Source of the DNA: Undibacterium sp. Jales W-56
Lineage (GTDB): Bacteria > Pseudomonadota > Gammaproteobacteria > Burkholderiales > Burkholderiaceae_D
Length of the DNA: 64,000 nucleotides
Assembly (NCBI RefSeq): GCF_025548535.1
Contig: NZ_JAJLQW010000001.1
Span: 930,001 to 994,000, forward strand
Direction: 5' to 3'
Shown here piece after piece: positions 54,459 to 63,753 of this stretch (position 1 is the first letter of the stretch; the number at the start of each line of letters is the position of its first letter). The notes under the pieces were generated by a model. The model was not told the origin of the DNA. It made no database searches and worked only from the letters and a program-made list of their open reading frames with translations. Made by a program: the position numbers and the translations under genes.

Positions 54459-55103
54459 GTGAATACACCGATCGACATTAAGGTTACTGATAAGCTCAAC
54501 GAAGACCATATCAACATGCGCCATCAGCGCCGCATGCAGCGTAAAAAAGAACTGATGGATCAGAAGATCGAAGCCGCACAGCGCAAGACCGGCGTGGTCG
54601 TGATCAACGGCGGTAATGGCAAGGGCAAAAGCTCCAGCGGTTTTGGCATGGTGATGCGTGCAATGGGGCATGGTATGCAGGTCGGCGTCGTGCAATTTAT
54701 TAAAGGTGCGATGTCCACCGGTGAAGAGATTTTTCTGCGCCGCTTCCCCGATGAAGTCAGCTTTCATGCGATGGGCGAGGGCTACACCTGGGAAACCCAG
54801 AACCGCGAACGCGATATTGAAAAAGCCCGGCTCGCCTGGCAAAAGGCCAAGGAATTTTTAAGCGATCCCAAGATCGGCATGGTCTTGCTCGATGAGTTGA
54901 ATATCGCGCTCAAATATCACTACCTCGACGTGCAGCAAGTGATCGCGGATCTGGATGCGCGGCCCGAGATGCAGCATGTGATCATTACCGGGCGCGGTGC
55001 TTTGCCGGAGTTGATCGAGATCGCCGATACCGTGACGGAGATGCAGGTCGTCAAGCATGCGTTTAACGACGGCATCGTGGCGCAAGCCGGGATCGAGTGG
55101 TAA
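54459..55103 (+). CDS. cobO: corrinoid adenosyltransferase
   Basis: This 214-residue CobA/CobO-type enzyme transfers the adenosyl group from ATP to cob(I)alamin or cobinamide. The P-loop is NGGNGKGKSSSGFGMV, followed by VQFIKGAMSTGEE, GEGYTWETQ and DELNIALKYHYLD. It starts with GTG three bases after btuD and ends with TAATG overlapping cbiA. The N-terminal 45 residues are charged and helical, as in longer family members. Confidence 0.96.
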   Translation: MNTPIDIKVTDKLNEDHINMRHQRRMQRKKELMDQKIEAAQRKTGVVVINGGNGKGKSSSGFGMVMRAMGHGMQVGVVQFIKGAMSTGEEIFLRRFPDEVSFHAMGEGYTWETQNRERDIEKARLAWQKAKEFLSDPKIGMVLLDELNIALKYHYLDVQQVIADLDARPEMQHVIITGRGALPELIEIADTVTEMQVVKHAFNDGIVAQAGIEW

Positions 55104-56443
55104 TGAGCACATCGTCCGCCCGCGTCGTCCTGATTTCCGCGATTGCTTCCGGTCAGGGCAAGACCACCGTGACAGCCGCGCTGGCGCGCAAGTTGCGCAA
55201 GCTAGGACAGCGGGTGCGGGTGTTTAAAACCGGCCCTGATTTTATCGATCCCATGATGCTGGAACGCGCCAGCGGTGTGCCGGTGCTGTCGCTGGACTTG
55301 TGGATGGTCGGATTAGAGGCGTCGCGCGCACTGCTGGCGCAAGCCGCGGCGGAGGCCGACGTGATTTTGATCGAAGGCGTGATGGGTTTGTATGACGGCA
55401 ATCCCTCCTCGGCCGATCTGGCGCAAGCTTTTGGCGTACCGGTGTTGGCGGTCGTCGATGCCTCTGCCATGGCGCAGACTGTGGGGGCCATCGTGATGGG
55501 CTTGCGCGATTTCGGTCCGGTACGCATGGCAGGCGTTATCGCGAACCGGATTGCCTCGCCGGGTCACGCACAGATGGTGGCCGATGCGATGCACAAAGTG
55601 CCAGTGAATCCTATCCCGTTGCTGGCGAGTTTGCCGCGCCAGGAGCAGGGTTTGCCAGAGCGGCATTTAGGTCTGGTGTTGCCCGACGAGGTCGCGCAGC
55701 TAGAGCAAATGCTGGACCTTCAGTCGGATCAGCTGGCGCTAGACCTGGATGCCTGGAATGCCTTGCCGCTGACGCAATTCGAATGCGGGCATATGGCGGA
55801 AACAGCGCACGAAAAAACACCAGCCTTATTGCAGGGAAAAACCATTGCGATTGCCCGTGATGCGGCGTTTGCATTCATCTATCCCGCGAATGTATTGTGT
55901 TTGCAGGCGCTTGGCGCGAAGATCGAATTCTTCTCGCCATTGGCCGATCAGCCAGTGCCAGCCGGGGCCGATGCCGTGTATTTGCCCGGAGGCTATCCTG
56001 AACTGCATGCCGGGGTGCTGAGTCAGGCGCAGCAATGGCAAGCGTCGATACGCGCCGCGCATGCGCGCGGTCTGCCTATCCTGGCGGAATGCGGCGGCAT
56101 GATGGTATTGACCGATAAGCTGGTCGATCAGCAAGAACGCACATGGACGATGGCGGGGCTCTTGCCTGGCCGGGTGGTGATGCAAAAACGCCTGGCGGCG
56201 TTGGGTGCGCAAGCCTGGTCCGGCAGTGCCGGCGAATTGCGCGGACATACTTTTCATTATTCGCGTTTCGAGACGAGCTTAACGCCGTATAGCCATGCAC
56301 GCAAACATGCGCCGCCGAGCGCAAACCCGGAGCAGGGCGAAGCAATTTACCGCGATGGTAATTTGCACGCTTCGTATTTTCATGCGTATTTTCCATCTAA
56401 TCCGCTGGCGGTTGCCGGGCTGTTTTCAGGAGAAACTAGATGA
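55103..56443 (+). CDS. cbiA: cobyrinate a,c-diamide synthase
   Basis: This 446-residue enzyme (CobB/CbiA) amidates the a and c side chains of the corrin ring. The N-terminal P-loop domain has SAIASGQGKTTVTAAL and DFIDPMMLERASG. The C-terminal glutamine amidotransferase domain has AECGGMMVL with the nucleophile Cys and HYSRFETSL. Start ATG overlaps the cobO stop (TAATG), and the stop overlaps cobU (ATGA). It is unusual next to import genes but lets the cell amidate salvaged or partly made corrinoids. Confidence 0.95.
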   Translation: MSTSSARVVLISAIASGQGKTTVTAALARKLRKLGQRVRVFKTGPDFIDPMMLERASGVPVLSLDLWMVGLEASRALLAQAAAEADVILIEGVMGLYDGNPSSADLAQAFGVPVLAVVDASAMAQTVGAIVMGLRDFGPVRMAGVIANRIASPGHAQMVADAMHKVPVNPIPLLASLPRQEQGLPERHLGLVLPDEVAQLEQMLDLQSDQLALDLDAWNALPLTQFECGHMAETAHEKTPALLQGKTIAIARDAAFAFIYPANVLCLQALGAKIEFFSPLADQPVPAGADAVYLPGGYPELHAGVLSQAQQWQASIRAAHARGLPILAECGGMMVLTDKLVDQQERTWTMAGLLPGRVVMQKRLAALGAQAWSGSAGELRGHTFHYSRFETSLTPYSHARKHAPPSANPEQGEAIYRDGNLHASYFHAYFPSNPLAVAGLFSGETR

Positions 56444-56994
56444 CGCGCACCCTGGTGTTCGGCGGCGCCCGCTCCGGTAAAAGTGCCTATGCCGAGCGTC
56501 TGGCAAGCGCTTCAGGCAAACCGGTGATCTATCTCGCGACGGCGCAGCCGAATGATGCAGAGATGCAGAGCAGGATCGCGCATCACCGGACCCAGCGTCC
56601 CGCAGAATGGCTGACGCTTGAGCAACCATTGTCTTTGGCGGACACCATTGAGCAATACAGCACGCCGGACAATCTGATCCTGATCGATTGCCTGACCTTG
56701 TGGCTGTCGAATCTGCTGTTTTCCGAGCACATTGAGATGCCCGAAATCGGCAATATTACGCCGCCTGCGATGTTCGCCGAGCAGCGCGACCTGTTTTTGC
56801 AAGCGCTGACATCGTGTCGTGGCGACCTGGTGATGGTCTCCAACGAAGTCGGTATGGGCATCGTCCCGCAGGGGGCGATTTCGCGCTGGTTTGTCGATGA
56901 GGCGGGGCGATTGAACCAGGCCGTTGCAGCGCAATGCGAACAAGTGGCCTGGGTCGCGGCGGGCTTGCCTTTGTATCTGAAGTCCGTTGTTTAA
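56440..56994 (+). CDS. cobU: adenosylcobinamide kinase/guanylyltransferase
   Basis: This 184-residue bifunctional enzyme (CobU/CobP) phosphorylates adenosylcobinamide and transfers GMP. The P-loop is GGARSGKS (8-15), the guanylylated His lies in RIAHHRTQRP, and the end has VSNEVGMGIVP and GRLNQAVAAQCEQV. The start overlaps the cbiA stop by four bases. It supplies the substrate for CobS, encoded 8 kb upstream. Confidence 0.96.
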   Translation: MTRTLVFGGARSGKSAYAERLASASGKPVIYLATAQPNDAEMQSRIAHHRTQRPAEWLTLEQPLSLADTIEQYSTPDNLILIDCLTLWLSNLLFSEHIEMPEIGNITPPAMFAEQRDLFLQALTSCRGDLVMVSNEVGMGIVPQGAISRWFVDEAGRLNQAVAAQCEQVAWVAAGLPLYLKSVV

Positions 56995-57223
56995 AATGAC
57001 TTGATTGAAAATTTTTCTTGCGTCCTTCGCACGACAGGATGACGTGTGCGGAGTACGGCAGAAAATAGCATGATCGGCAAAAACGCGCTGTTCCTGCATG
57101 CTGTCAGCGGTACTCCTGCCTTCGCAGGAGTGGCGAAGTGAGAGTGGCATTGAATGCATAAATAGTTTAATTATCGGATCAATAGGTTTTTTGTATTTTC
57201 AATTCAATTTCTTTAGGCCATCG

Positions 57224-58138
57224 ATGACCACATTACGTCTCGCTCATTTAGCAATCCCGGCCATATCGACATGCTTGTCGTTGATCTTCGCCGCGCCAAG
57301 CCAGGCGGCAATCAGCGTGACTGACGATCTGGGTAATGCCATTACACTGGCGCGTCCGGCACAGCGCATCATCAGCTTGTCGCCGCACGTGACTGAGCTG
57401 GTATTCGCCGCCGGTGCCGGTGACCAGCTGATCGGCACGGTCGAGTACAGCGATTATCCCGCCGCAGCCAAGACGATTCCGCGGGTCGGCGATAATCGCC
57501 AGTTAGATATAGAACGTATCATCGCCATGAAACCCGATCTGCTGGTGGTCTGGATGCATGGTGCGTTCGAGCGTCAACTTGAACCTTTGCGTAAATCCGG
57601 CATCCCGTATTATTTCAGCGAACCGCATAAACTCGACGATATCCCGGCGACTTTGCTGAAACTTGGTCAGTTGTTTGGAACGGAGAAGCCGGCGCAAATC
57701 GCCGCCGATGAGTTTCGTCAGCAACTCCATCAACTCACTACACGGTATCAAAACAAGCCGACAGTCAGGACTTTTTATCAGGTCTGGGGCAAGCCGATTT
57801 ATACCTTGAACGATAAAAGTATCGTCAGCGATGCGATCCGTGTCTGTGGCGGCGAAAATATCTTCGGGCGTTTGTCGCCTCTAGCGCCGGTGGTTGGACT
57901 GGAATCCGTGATACAGGAAAATCCCGAAGTCATTTTGACCGGCGACAGCAAGACCCAGGCCATCAGCGGTATAGAACAATGGAAGAGCATCGGCAATCTG
58001 CTGGCGGTAAAAAATAATAATCTGTTCGTGCTTGACGGCGACCAGTTAAACCGGGCCGGGCCGCGCATTATCGACGGTGCCAAAGCCGTGTGCGAAGCGC
58101 TGGATCAAGCCAGAAGCAAGCGCGGTACCCGTCCATGA
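57224..58138 (+). CDS. btuF: periplasmic cobalamin-binding protein BtuF
   Basis: This 304-residue protein has a signal peptide (about residues 1-28, ending SQAA) and a helical-backbone substrate-binding fold: RIISLSPHVTELVFAAGAGDQLIGTVEYSDYP, then RQLDIERIIAMKPDLLVVW and FYQVWGKPIYTLN. It hands cobalamin to BtuC. The start at 57224 gives the signal peptide; the longer frame from 57098 is rejected. Its stop overlaps the start of a second BtuF-like gene by four bases (ATGA). A gap of 229 bases separates it from cobU, so it may have its own promoter. Confidence 0.92.
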   Translation: MTTLRLAHLAIPAISTCLSLIFAAPSQAAISVTDDLGNAITLARPAQRIISLSPHVTELVFAAGAGDQLIGTVEYSDYPAAAKTIPRVGDNRQLDIERIIAMKPDLLVVWMHGAFERQLEPLRKSGIPYYFSEPHKLDDIPATLLKLGQLFGTEKPAQIAADEFRQQLHQLTTRYQNKPTVRTFYQVWGKPIYTLNDKSIVSDAIRVCGGENIFGRLSPLAPVVGLESVIQENPEVILTGDSKTQAISGIEQWKSIGNLLAVKNNNLFVLDGDQLNRAGPRIIDGAKAVCEALDQARSKRGTRP

Positions 58139-58938
58139 GCCTGTATCGGCGCATTGCCTGCCTCTCGACCGAAGCGGTAGAAACCTTATACGCCTTAGGC
58201 GCAGACGACCGCATCGTCGGCATCTCTGGCTACACCACACGACCAGCCCGGGCGAGAGAAGAGAAAACAAAAATCAGCGGATTTTCTTCCGCCAAGATAG
58301 ATCGCATCCTGGCAGTGCAACCGGATCTGGTGATCGCTTATTCGAATATGCAAGCTGAAATCTGTCGCGAACTGATCGCCGCCGGTATCGAAGTGCATGT
58401 CTTTAACCAGTACACCGTCGCTGGCATTCTGCGCATGATTGCCGTACTCGCCAGACTGGTCGATAAGCAAGAGCAAGGTACTCAATTGATCGCGACATTG
58501 CAGGCGCAGATCGATCGCATTCAACAACAGGCAACACAATGGACGCGCAGACCCAAAGTTTATTTTGAAGAATGGAATGAGCCCCTGATGTCCGGCATCG
58601 GCTGGGTTTCAGAGCTGATCCATATTGCCGGTGGCGAAGATGTTTTTAGCGAGTTGGCGCAACATCACAGCGCCAGACAACGCATCATCGCCGACCCTGC
58701 TGAAGTCGTACGGCGCGCACCGGACATCATCATAGGATCGTGGTGCGGTAAAAAATTCAGGCCAGAGAGTGTGCTGGAACGCGAGGGCTGGCAGCAGATT
58801 CCCGCCTGCCAAAATGCTTTGGTCGTCGAGATTAAATCGGCGGATATCTTATCGCCGGGACCATCGGCAATTCTGCATGGCCTGCCGCAGTTGCATCACG
58901 CAGTTGCATCAGTTATCAGCGCATGGCAAGGCAGATGA
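58135..58938 (+). CDS. second BtuF-like protein without signal peptide
   Basis: This 267-residue protein has the same substrate-binding fold as BtuF (IACLSTEAVETLYALGADDRIVGISGYTTRP; KIDRILAVQPDLVIAYSNMQ) but starts directly at the first strand with MSLYRRIACLS and has no signal peptide. The start overlaps the btuF stop (ATGA) and no upstream signal exists in frame. It may bind corrinoid in the cytoplasm, or be exported another way. The PKVYFEEWNEPLMSGIGWVSELI segment is typical of the group. Role inferred only from fold and operon. Confidence 0.8.
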   Translation: MSLYRRIACLSTEAVETLYALGADDRIVGISGYTTRPARAREEKTKISGFSSAKIDRILAVQPDLVIAYSNMQAEICRELIAAGIEVHVFNQYTVAGILRMIAVLARLVDKQEQGTQLIATLQAQIDRIQQQATQWTRRPKVYFEEWNEPLMSGIGWVSELIHIAGGEDVFSELAQHHSARQRIIADPAEVVRRAPDIIIGSWCGKKFRPESVLEREGWQQIPACQNALVVEIKSADILSPGPSAILHGLPQLHHAVASVISAWQGR

Positions 58939-59067
58939 TGTGATCGTTTTGACGAGCGTCAGAAATTAGGCGAGATACAAAACACTCGCCGCAGGGGTGT
59001 AAAGAACAACGTGCCGAATTTGCTTTCGCGGCGCATTCTGCGTCTGTTTTTATTGACTCTAATTGAT

Positions 59068-59146
59068 ATACTCCCCCTATTTTTATAAATTTTATCCTTG
59101 TTGCGCCTTATATTATTGCGGTTCTTATTTATACTAATCCCAGTAT
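59068..59146. repeat. possible third copy of the 79-bp element (rearranged), upstream of cobQ
   Basis: This stretch has exactly the 79-base length of copy B, with TACTCCCCCTA at its left end, ATTGCGG in the middle and ACTAATCCCAGTAT at the right end, all recognisable from copies A and B. The left core is inverted relative to B. It ends 24 bases before the cobQ ATG, so it may include the cobQ promoter. Confidence 0.4.
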
Positions 59147-59170
59147 ATTTTTTTTGTCAAAAAACTTGCT

Positions 59171-60625
59171 ATGAAAATCACCACCTTAATGGTTCAGGGG
59201 ACGACCTCGGATGCGGGTAAAAGTACCGTCGTTGCCGCACTGTGCCGGCTGCTCAAAAGGCAGGGCGTCGCGGTCGTGCCGATGAAGCCGCAGAACATGG
59301 CGCTGAATAGTGCCGTGACCATCGACGGTGGCGAGATCGGACGCGCTCAGGCCTTGCAAGCGATCGCTGCGGGTTTGCCGGCGCACACCGATATGAATCC
59401 GGTATTGCTGAAACCTTCATCGGATACCGGTGCGCAGATCATCATCCACGGCAAGGTGCGCGCCGACATGAATGCGCGCGACTACGATCAATACAAAAGC
59501 GTCGCCATGCAAGCCGTGCTGGAATCGTATGCGCGCCTGCAACAGCAATACGATTGCATCATCGTCGAAGGTGCAGGCAGTCCGGCCGAGGTCAATTTGC
59601 GCGAGTGCGATATCGCGAATATGGGCTTTGCCGAAGCCGTGGATTGCCCTGTGATTCTGGTCGCCGATATCGATCGCGGCGGTGTATTTGCGCACTTCCT
59701 CGGTACGCTCGCTTGTCTGTCGGCATCCGAGCAACAGCGTATCGTCGGCTTTGTCATCAACCGCTTTCGCGGCGATATCAGTCTGCTGGAGCCTGGGCTC
59801 AGGTGGCTGGAAGAAAAAACCGGCAAGCCGGTGCTGGCGGTACTGCCGTATCTGCATGGACTGATGCTCGACGCAGAAGATGCGATTCAAGCTAGCCAGT
59901 CCGGCGCAGGCAAATTCCGCATCATCGTGCCGGCGATTCCGCGTATTTCCAACCATACGGATTTCGATGCCTTACGCGCGCATCCTGAAGTCGATTTGCA
60001 ATTCATCGGGCCGGGCCGGGCGATTCCTGCGGCAGATCTGATCATCCTGCCCGGCAGCAAAAACACGCGCGCCGATCTGGCTTTTTTGCTGGAACAGGGA
60101 TGGCAACCCGTGTTGGAAAAACACCTGCGCTACGGCGGCAAAATTATCGGTATTTGCGGCGGTTATCAGATGCTGGGCCATGTAATCAGCGACCCACATG
60201 GCGTCGAGGGCGCGCCGGGTGACTCGGAGGGGCTGGGTTTATTGGATATCACGACCGAACTGACGCAGGATAAACGTCTGCAGCAAGTGAGCGGACGCTG
60301 TTTGTTCGGCGCGGCTGACCAGGCTGCCAAGGTCAGCGGCTACGAAATTCATATGGGCATTACCTATGCGAGCAACCAGACCCAAGCGGTCTTTCAGCTC
60401 GAGAATGAAAGTAAGGAGCTGGAAGGCAGCCGCTCGCCGGATGACCGGATACTGGGCTCGTATCTGCACGGCTTGTTTGACCATCCCGAGGCTTGCGCCG
60501 CCTTGCTGGCGTGGGCAGGGCTGAAGACGGAAGTCAAAGTAGATCTGGCGGCTTTGCGTGAACAAAGCATTGATCGCGTGGCGGATGCCTGTCTTCCTTT
60601 GCTGGCGGCTTTGCAGGAATTTTAA
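59171..60625 (+). CDS. cobQ: cobyric acid synthase
   Basis: This 484-residue enzyme (CobQ/CbiP) amidates the b, d, e and g side chains of adenosylcobyrinic acid a,c-diamide. The P-loop region is [16 protein letters not shown], with [12 protein letters not shown] and the [14 protein letters not shown] motif. The C-terminal amidotransferase has [10 protein letters not shown] with the catalytic Cys, and GSYLHGLFD. It ends the B12 region, with its own leader after btuF-like. Complete length. Confidence 0.96.
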   Translation: MKITTLMVQGTTSDAGKSTVVAALCRLLKRQGVAVVPMKPQNMALNSAVTIDGGEIGRAQALQAIAAGLPAHTDMNPVLLKPSSDTGAQIIIHGKVRADMNARDYDQYKSVAMQAVLESYARLQQQYDCIIVEGAGSPAEVNLRECDIANMGFAEAVDCPVILVADIDRGGVFAHFLGTLACLSASEQQRIVGFVINRFRGDISLLEPGLRWLEEKTGKPVLAVLPYLHGLMLDAEDAIQASQSGAGKFRIIVPAIPRISNHTDFDALRAHPEVDLQFIGPGRAIPAADLIILPGSKNTRADLAFLLEQGWQPVLEKHLRYGGKIIGICGGYQMLGHVISDPHGVEGAPGDSEGLGLLDITTELTQDKRLQQVSGRCLFGAADQAAKVSGYEIHMGITYASNQTQAVFQLENESKELEGSRSPDDRILGSYLHGLFDHPEACAALLAWAGLKTEVKVDLAALREQSIDRVADACLPLLAALQEF

Positions 60626-60838
60626 AAAATTCTCAACACAGGGACACAAAAAATAGAGAGATATAAAGATTCACAGAAAAGATTGCGGAAATTCTTCGCT
60701 TGCTCTCTGTCCCCCAGTGTTTCTTTGTAAGAGCTATGCGTTGGGAAGGATTGGATACGCGCAGCGAAGGCAATACCTACGACAGCGTGCATAATCGTTC
60801 CAGTGTCTGGAGTCCGTTTCTTCTACGCAGATAGAAAA
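60626..60838. repeat. intergenic region with a degenerate CACAGGGACACA-type repeat
   Basis: AACACAGGGACAC (about 60634-60646) faces GTCCCCCAGTGTT (about 60709-60721), giving an imperfect inverted pair. The left part resembles the CACCACAGAGACACAGAGA stretch inside the element at 46756-46958. It may be an old copy of a dispersed repeat. No gene is supported. Confidence 0.35.
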
Positions 60839-61210
60839 TCAGGCTTTATCTAAACTCTTTGCACCAAACATAAAAGAGCCCGACTGGATTTTGCCATCCG
60901 CGACCTGATAGATCGCGACCAGCCGGATAGTACCTGTTCCTTCAGGGAAAGTGCGGGTTACTTCTTCATGGTCGATCACTAAATTCTCCATCACGCTGCG
61001 CTGGATTAATCTTGCATGCAGGTTCGGTTCTTGAAAACGGATTCTGCTACGCTCACGGATTTCCGCCTTGCCGTTGGCGACTAATTTAGCTGGATACTCA
61101 TACTGCTGCGCCTCATCGGCATAGGTTTCTAACCATGCTTCCAGATCCCGTGCGTTATAAGCATCCAGCTGTTGTTGAACGACTGCTTCCGGCGACAGTA
61201 TTTTTTTCAT
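60839..61210 (-). CDS. NTF2/SnoaL-like protein
   Basis: This 123-residue protein has the small NTF2-like cone fold of the SnoaL/steroid isomerase group: VVQQQLDAYNARDLEAWLETYADEAQQYEYPA at the start and IRLVAIYQVADGKIQSGSFMFG near the end. Such proteins are isomerases, hydrolases or ligand binders; no activity can be assigned. The start at 61210 is normal. It is leftward, 47 bases after the GFA-family gene, so the two may be co-transcribed. Confidence 0.8.
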   Translation of the reverse strand: MKKILSPEAVVQQQLDAYNARDLEAWLETYADEAQQYEYPAKLVANGKAEIRERSRIRFQEPNLHARLIQRSVMENLVIDHEEVTRTFPEGTGTIRLVAIYQVADGKIQSGSFMFGAKSLDKA

Positions 61211-61257
61211 GGCGATTTAAATGTTAACAGATTCTGATTTTCTTAAAAAAATATCGG

Positions 61258-61620
61258 TCAAAGCAGGGTTTGGGATGCGCCGTCGCCCACTGCAATGCCG
61301 GTCAGCTGAAATGGATCGACTCCCTCAATACACGCCACATTAAAACCAAATTGCGTGGGATTGCTACGGCGCTGATGATGTGTGTAGATGCCACAGACTT
61401 TACAAAAATAATGTTTTGCTGTGTTGGTATTCCATTGATACAGCGTCAGCATGTCAGCGCCTTTGACCACACGCAAACCTGCTATCGGGACACTGGCGAT
61501 AATCGATCCCTTGCGCCGGCATAGCGAGCAGTTGCAGCGGCGCAGATTTTCCAGTCCGTTTGCCAGATCGACTTCAAATTCGACCGCGCCGCAGTGGCAA
61601 TTTCCTTTCTTGGTTTCCAT
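61258..61620 (-). CDS. GFA family (glutathione-dependent formaldehyde-activating) zinc protein
   Basis: This 120-residue protein has the CENP-V/GFA zinc motifs: GNCHCGAVEFEV, RCNCSLCRRKG and YFCKVCGIYTHHQ. Members of this family bind zinc; a few were linked to formaldehyde-glutathione conjugation, but most have no shown activity. The start at 61620 (METKKGNCHCG) matches the family; the longer frame to 61683 is rejected. Confidence 0.88.
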   Translation of the reverse strand: METKKGNCHCGAVEFEVDLANGLENLRRCNCSLCRRKGSIIASVPIAGLRVVKGADMLTLYQWNTNTAKHYFCKVCGIYTHHQRRSNPTQFGFNVACIEGVDPFQLTGIAVGDGASQTLL

Positions 61621-62048
61621 GCTGATTACCTTATTTATCCTGGAGAGGTAAGGGTAAATTATTTGCTGGATGTCGCCGATCATTTTTTGAGGCGTCAGCG
61701 AGGACGTTTGCTTGGCAAGCTTGATTTTTTCGATTGTCTGTCAACAAAAAGGCATGACTTGATCTTGGCCGAAACGATGCGTAGCACGACTCAGGGTAAG
61801 GCGGTCTTTATTGACACTGCTTACAGGCTGTCGTATCCAGAAAAATTGGTTGGATAAAGCGCAATCAGGACGGCAAGCGCCGTTTGAAATGCAGATGGAA
61901 TATCTATCAGAGTGCAGGTCGTAGCAGAGTAGTAATATCATCAATAAATTACTTTACCTATGAATAGTTTAGGTTTAAAGTATTTTTTAAGAGGCGGCAA
62001 TTTAAAAGTGTCAGTGTAGATTTTTCGACGAATGCGTTTGGAGAAAAA
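61621..62048. other. divergent gap before the aryl-CoA ligase operon
   Basis: This region contains the promoter of the ligase operon and of the leftward GFA gene. The part at 61930-62040 is AT-rich. GGAG lies just before the ligase ATG. An 87-codon plus-strand frame (61594-61857) has no family match or start signals and is not called. Confidence 0.4.
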
Positions 62049-63701
62049 ATGATCGTGAATACCCATGTTGACAGCGCCCATGTTGATAGCGCTCACATCG
62101 ACAAGTTTGCACAGGATAATTTGCCGGCGCGGGAGCTATGGCCGGAATTGATCTTTACTTTGCCCGAGCTGCAATATCCGGCACGATTAAATTGTGTGGA
62201 AGAGTTGCTGGATAAAATGGTCGCTGCGGGCTACGGCGATAAACCGGTGATCCTGACTTATCAGGCTAGCTGGAGCTATTCTTTTTTGCTGGAAACGGTC
62301 AACCGCATCGCCAACGTTCTGATCAGAGACATGGGGCTGGTGCCGGGTAACCGGGTTTTGCTGCGTGCTGCCAATCATCCCATGATGGCGGCTTGTACGC
62401 TGGCGGTATTGAAGGCTGGATGCATCGCAGTGCCGACCATGCCTTTATTGCGCGCCAAAGAGCTGTCCACCATCATCGACAAGGCGCAAGTCACTGCGGC
62501 TCTGTGTTCATACGCTTTGCGGGAAGAAATGGCCCTGGCGCAAGAGACATCCCATGTCCTGCAGCAAATCGTTTATTTCAATGCCCAGACGCAGTCTGCG
62601 CGGGACCTGGAAGCCAGAATGGCGCTACAACCCAATGAATTTGCGCCTGTCGATACCTCGGCGGAAGACGTCTGCCTGATTAGCTTTACCTCCGGTACCA
62701 CCGGCATGCCGAAAGGCACCATGCATTTTCACCGCGACGTACTGGCAATTTGCGACTGTTTTCCGCGTTCTGTCCTGGCATCTGCCAGCAGTGATATTTT
62801 TATCGGCACACCGCCGCTGGCGTTTACCTTTGGACTCGGAGGGCTTTTATTGTTTCCTATGCGGGTCGGCGCTACCACGGTGCTGCTGGAAAAACTGACG
62901 CCAGAGACTTTGCTGAAAGCGGCGGCGGATTTCAAAGCCACGATTTGTTTTACGGCACCGACTTTTTATCGTCAGATGGCAACACTGGCATCGAGTTTCG
63001 ATCTCTCACATTTGCAGAAGACGGTGTCGGCAGGGGAAGCCTTACCCGCGTCAACCCGTGAACTCTGGAAAAAAGCGAGCGGCCTGGAAATGATCGATGG
63101 CATAGGCGCAACCGAGATGCTGCACATCTTTATTTCCGCCGCCGGCAAGGAGGCGCGAGCCGGCGCCACCGGTAAGGTGGTGCCCGGCTATCAGGCCTGC
63201 GTACTCGATGAGCAGGGGAAGCTCGCCGGGCCCGGGGTAGTCGGCCGTCTGGCGGTCAAGGGACCGACCGGATGTCGCTATCTGGCCGACTCACGGCAGG
63301 CCAATTATGTGATGCAGGGCTGGAACTTGACTGGCGATGCTTATGAAATGGATAGCGAAGGTTATTTCTGGTATCGCGCCCGTACCGATGACATGATCAT
63401 TTCCGCCGGCTACAACATTGCCGGCCCTGAGGTAGAAGAGATTTTGCTCAAGCATACCGCGGTTGCTGAATGTGCCGTAGTCGGTTTGCCAGATGAGGAG
63501 CGGGGTCAGATCGTGAAAGCGTTTGTGGTCTTGAAAGCAGGCATCGCGCCATCCGATCCATTGATCAAGGAATTGCAGAATTTTGTTAAAGCGGGCATCG
63601 CTCCTTACAAATACCCGCGCGCGATCGAATTCCGCTCTTCCTTACCGCGTACCGAAACCGGCAAGTTACAGCGTTACAAACTGCGTCAGCCGGCAATCTG
63701 A
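62049..63701 (+). CDS. 2-aminobenzoate/benzoate-type aryl-CoA ligase
   Basis: This 550-residue AMP-forming ligase activates an aromatic acid to its CoA thioester. The P-loop is FTSGTTGMPKGTMHFHRD, the adenylation core contains DGIGATEMLHIF, the hinge GDAYEMDSEGYFWYRARTDDMI and the C-terminal Lys lies in RTETGKLQRYK. The benzoate-CoA ligase family features are clear. The next gene encodes an FAD monooxygenase of the anthraniloyl/salicylyl-CoA type, so anthranilate or salicylate is the likely substrate. The N-terminus carries a small tandem HVDSA repeat not expected in the family. Confidence 0.85.
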   Translation: MIVNTHVDSAHVDSAHIDKFAQDNLPARELWPELIFTLPELQYPARLNCVEELLDKMVAAGYGDKPVILTYQASWSYSFLLETVNRIANVLIRDMGLVPGNRVLLRAANHPMMAACTLAVLKAGCIAVPTMPLLRAKELSTIIDKAQVTAALCSYALREEMALAQETSHVLQQIVYFNAQTQSARDLEARMALQPNEFAPVDTSAEDVCLISFTSGTTGMPKGTMHFHRDVLAICDCFPRSVLASASSDIFIGTPPLAFTFGLGGLLLFPMRVGATTVLLEKLTPETLLKAAADFKATICFTAPTFYRQMATLASSFDLSHLQKTVSAGEALPASTRELWKKASGLEMIDGIGATEMLHIFISAAGKEARAGATGKVVPGYQACVLDEQGKLAGPGVVGRLAVKGPTGCRYLADSRQANYVMQGWNLTGDAYEMDSEGYFWYRARTDDMIISAGYNIAGPEVEEILLKHTAVAECAVVGLPDEERGQIVKAFVVLKAGIAPSDPLIKELQNFVKAGIAPYKYPRAIEFRSSLPRTETGKLQRYKLRQPAI

Positions 63702-63753
63702 ACAATCTGAAAAGACTTCGGCCAAACGGAATAAGACTATTTCTGGATAAATA

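Noticed and set aside
61594-61857. 87-codon plus-strand frame before the aryl-CoA ligase
   Set aside because: It begins inside the opposite-strand GFA gene and shows no protein-like features.
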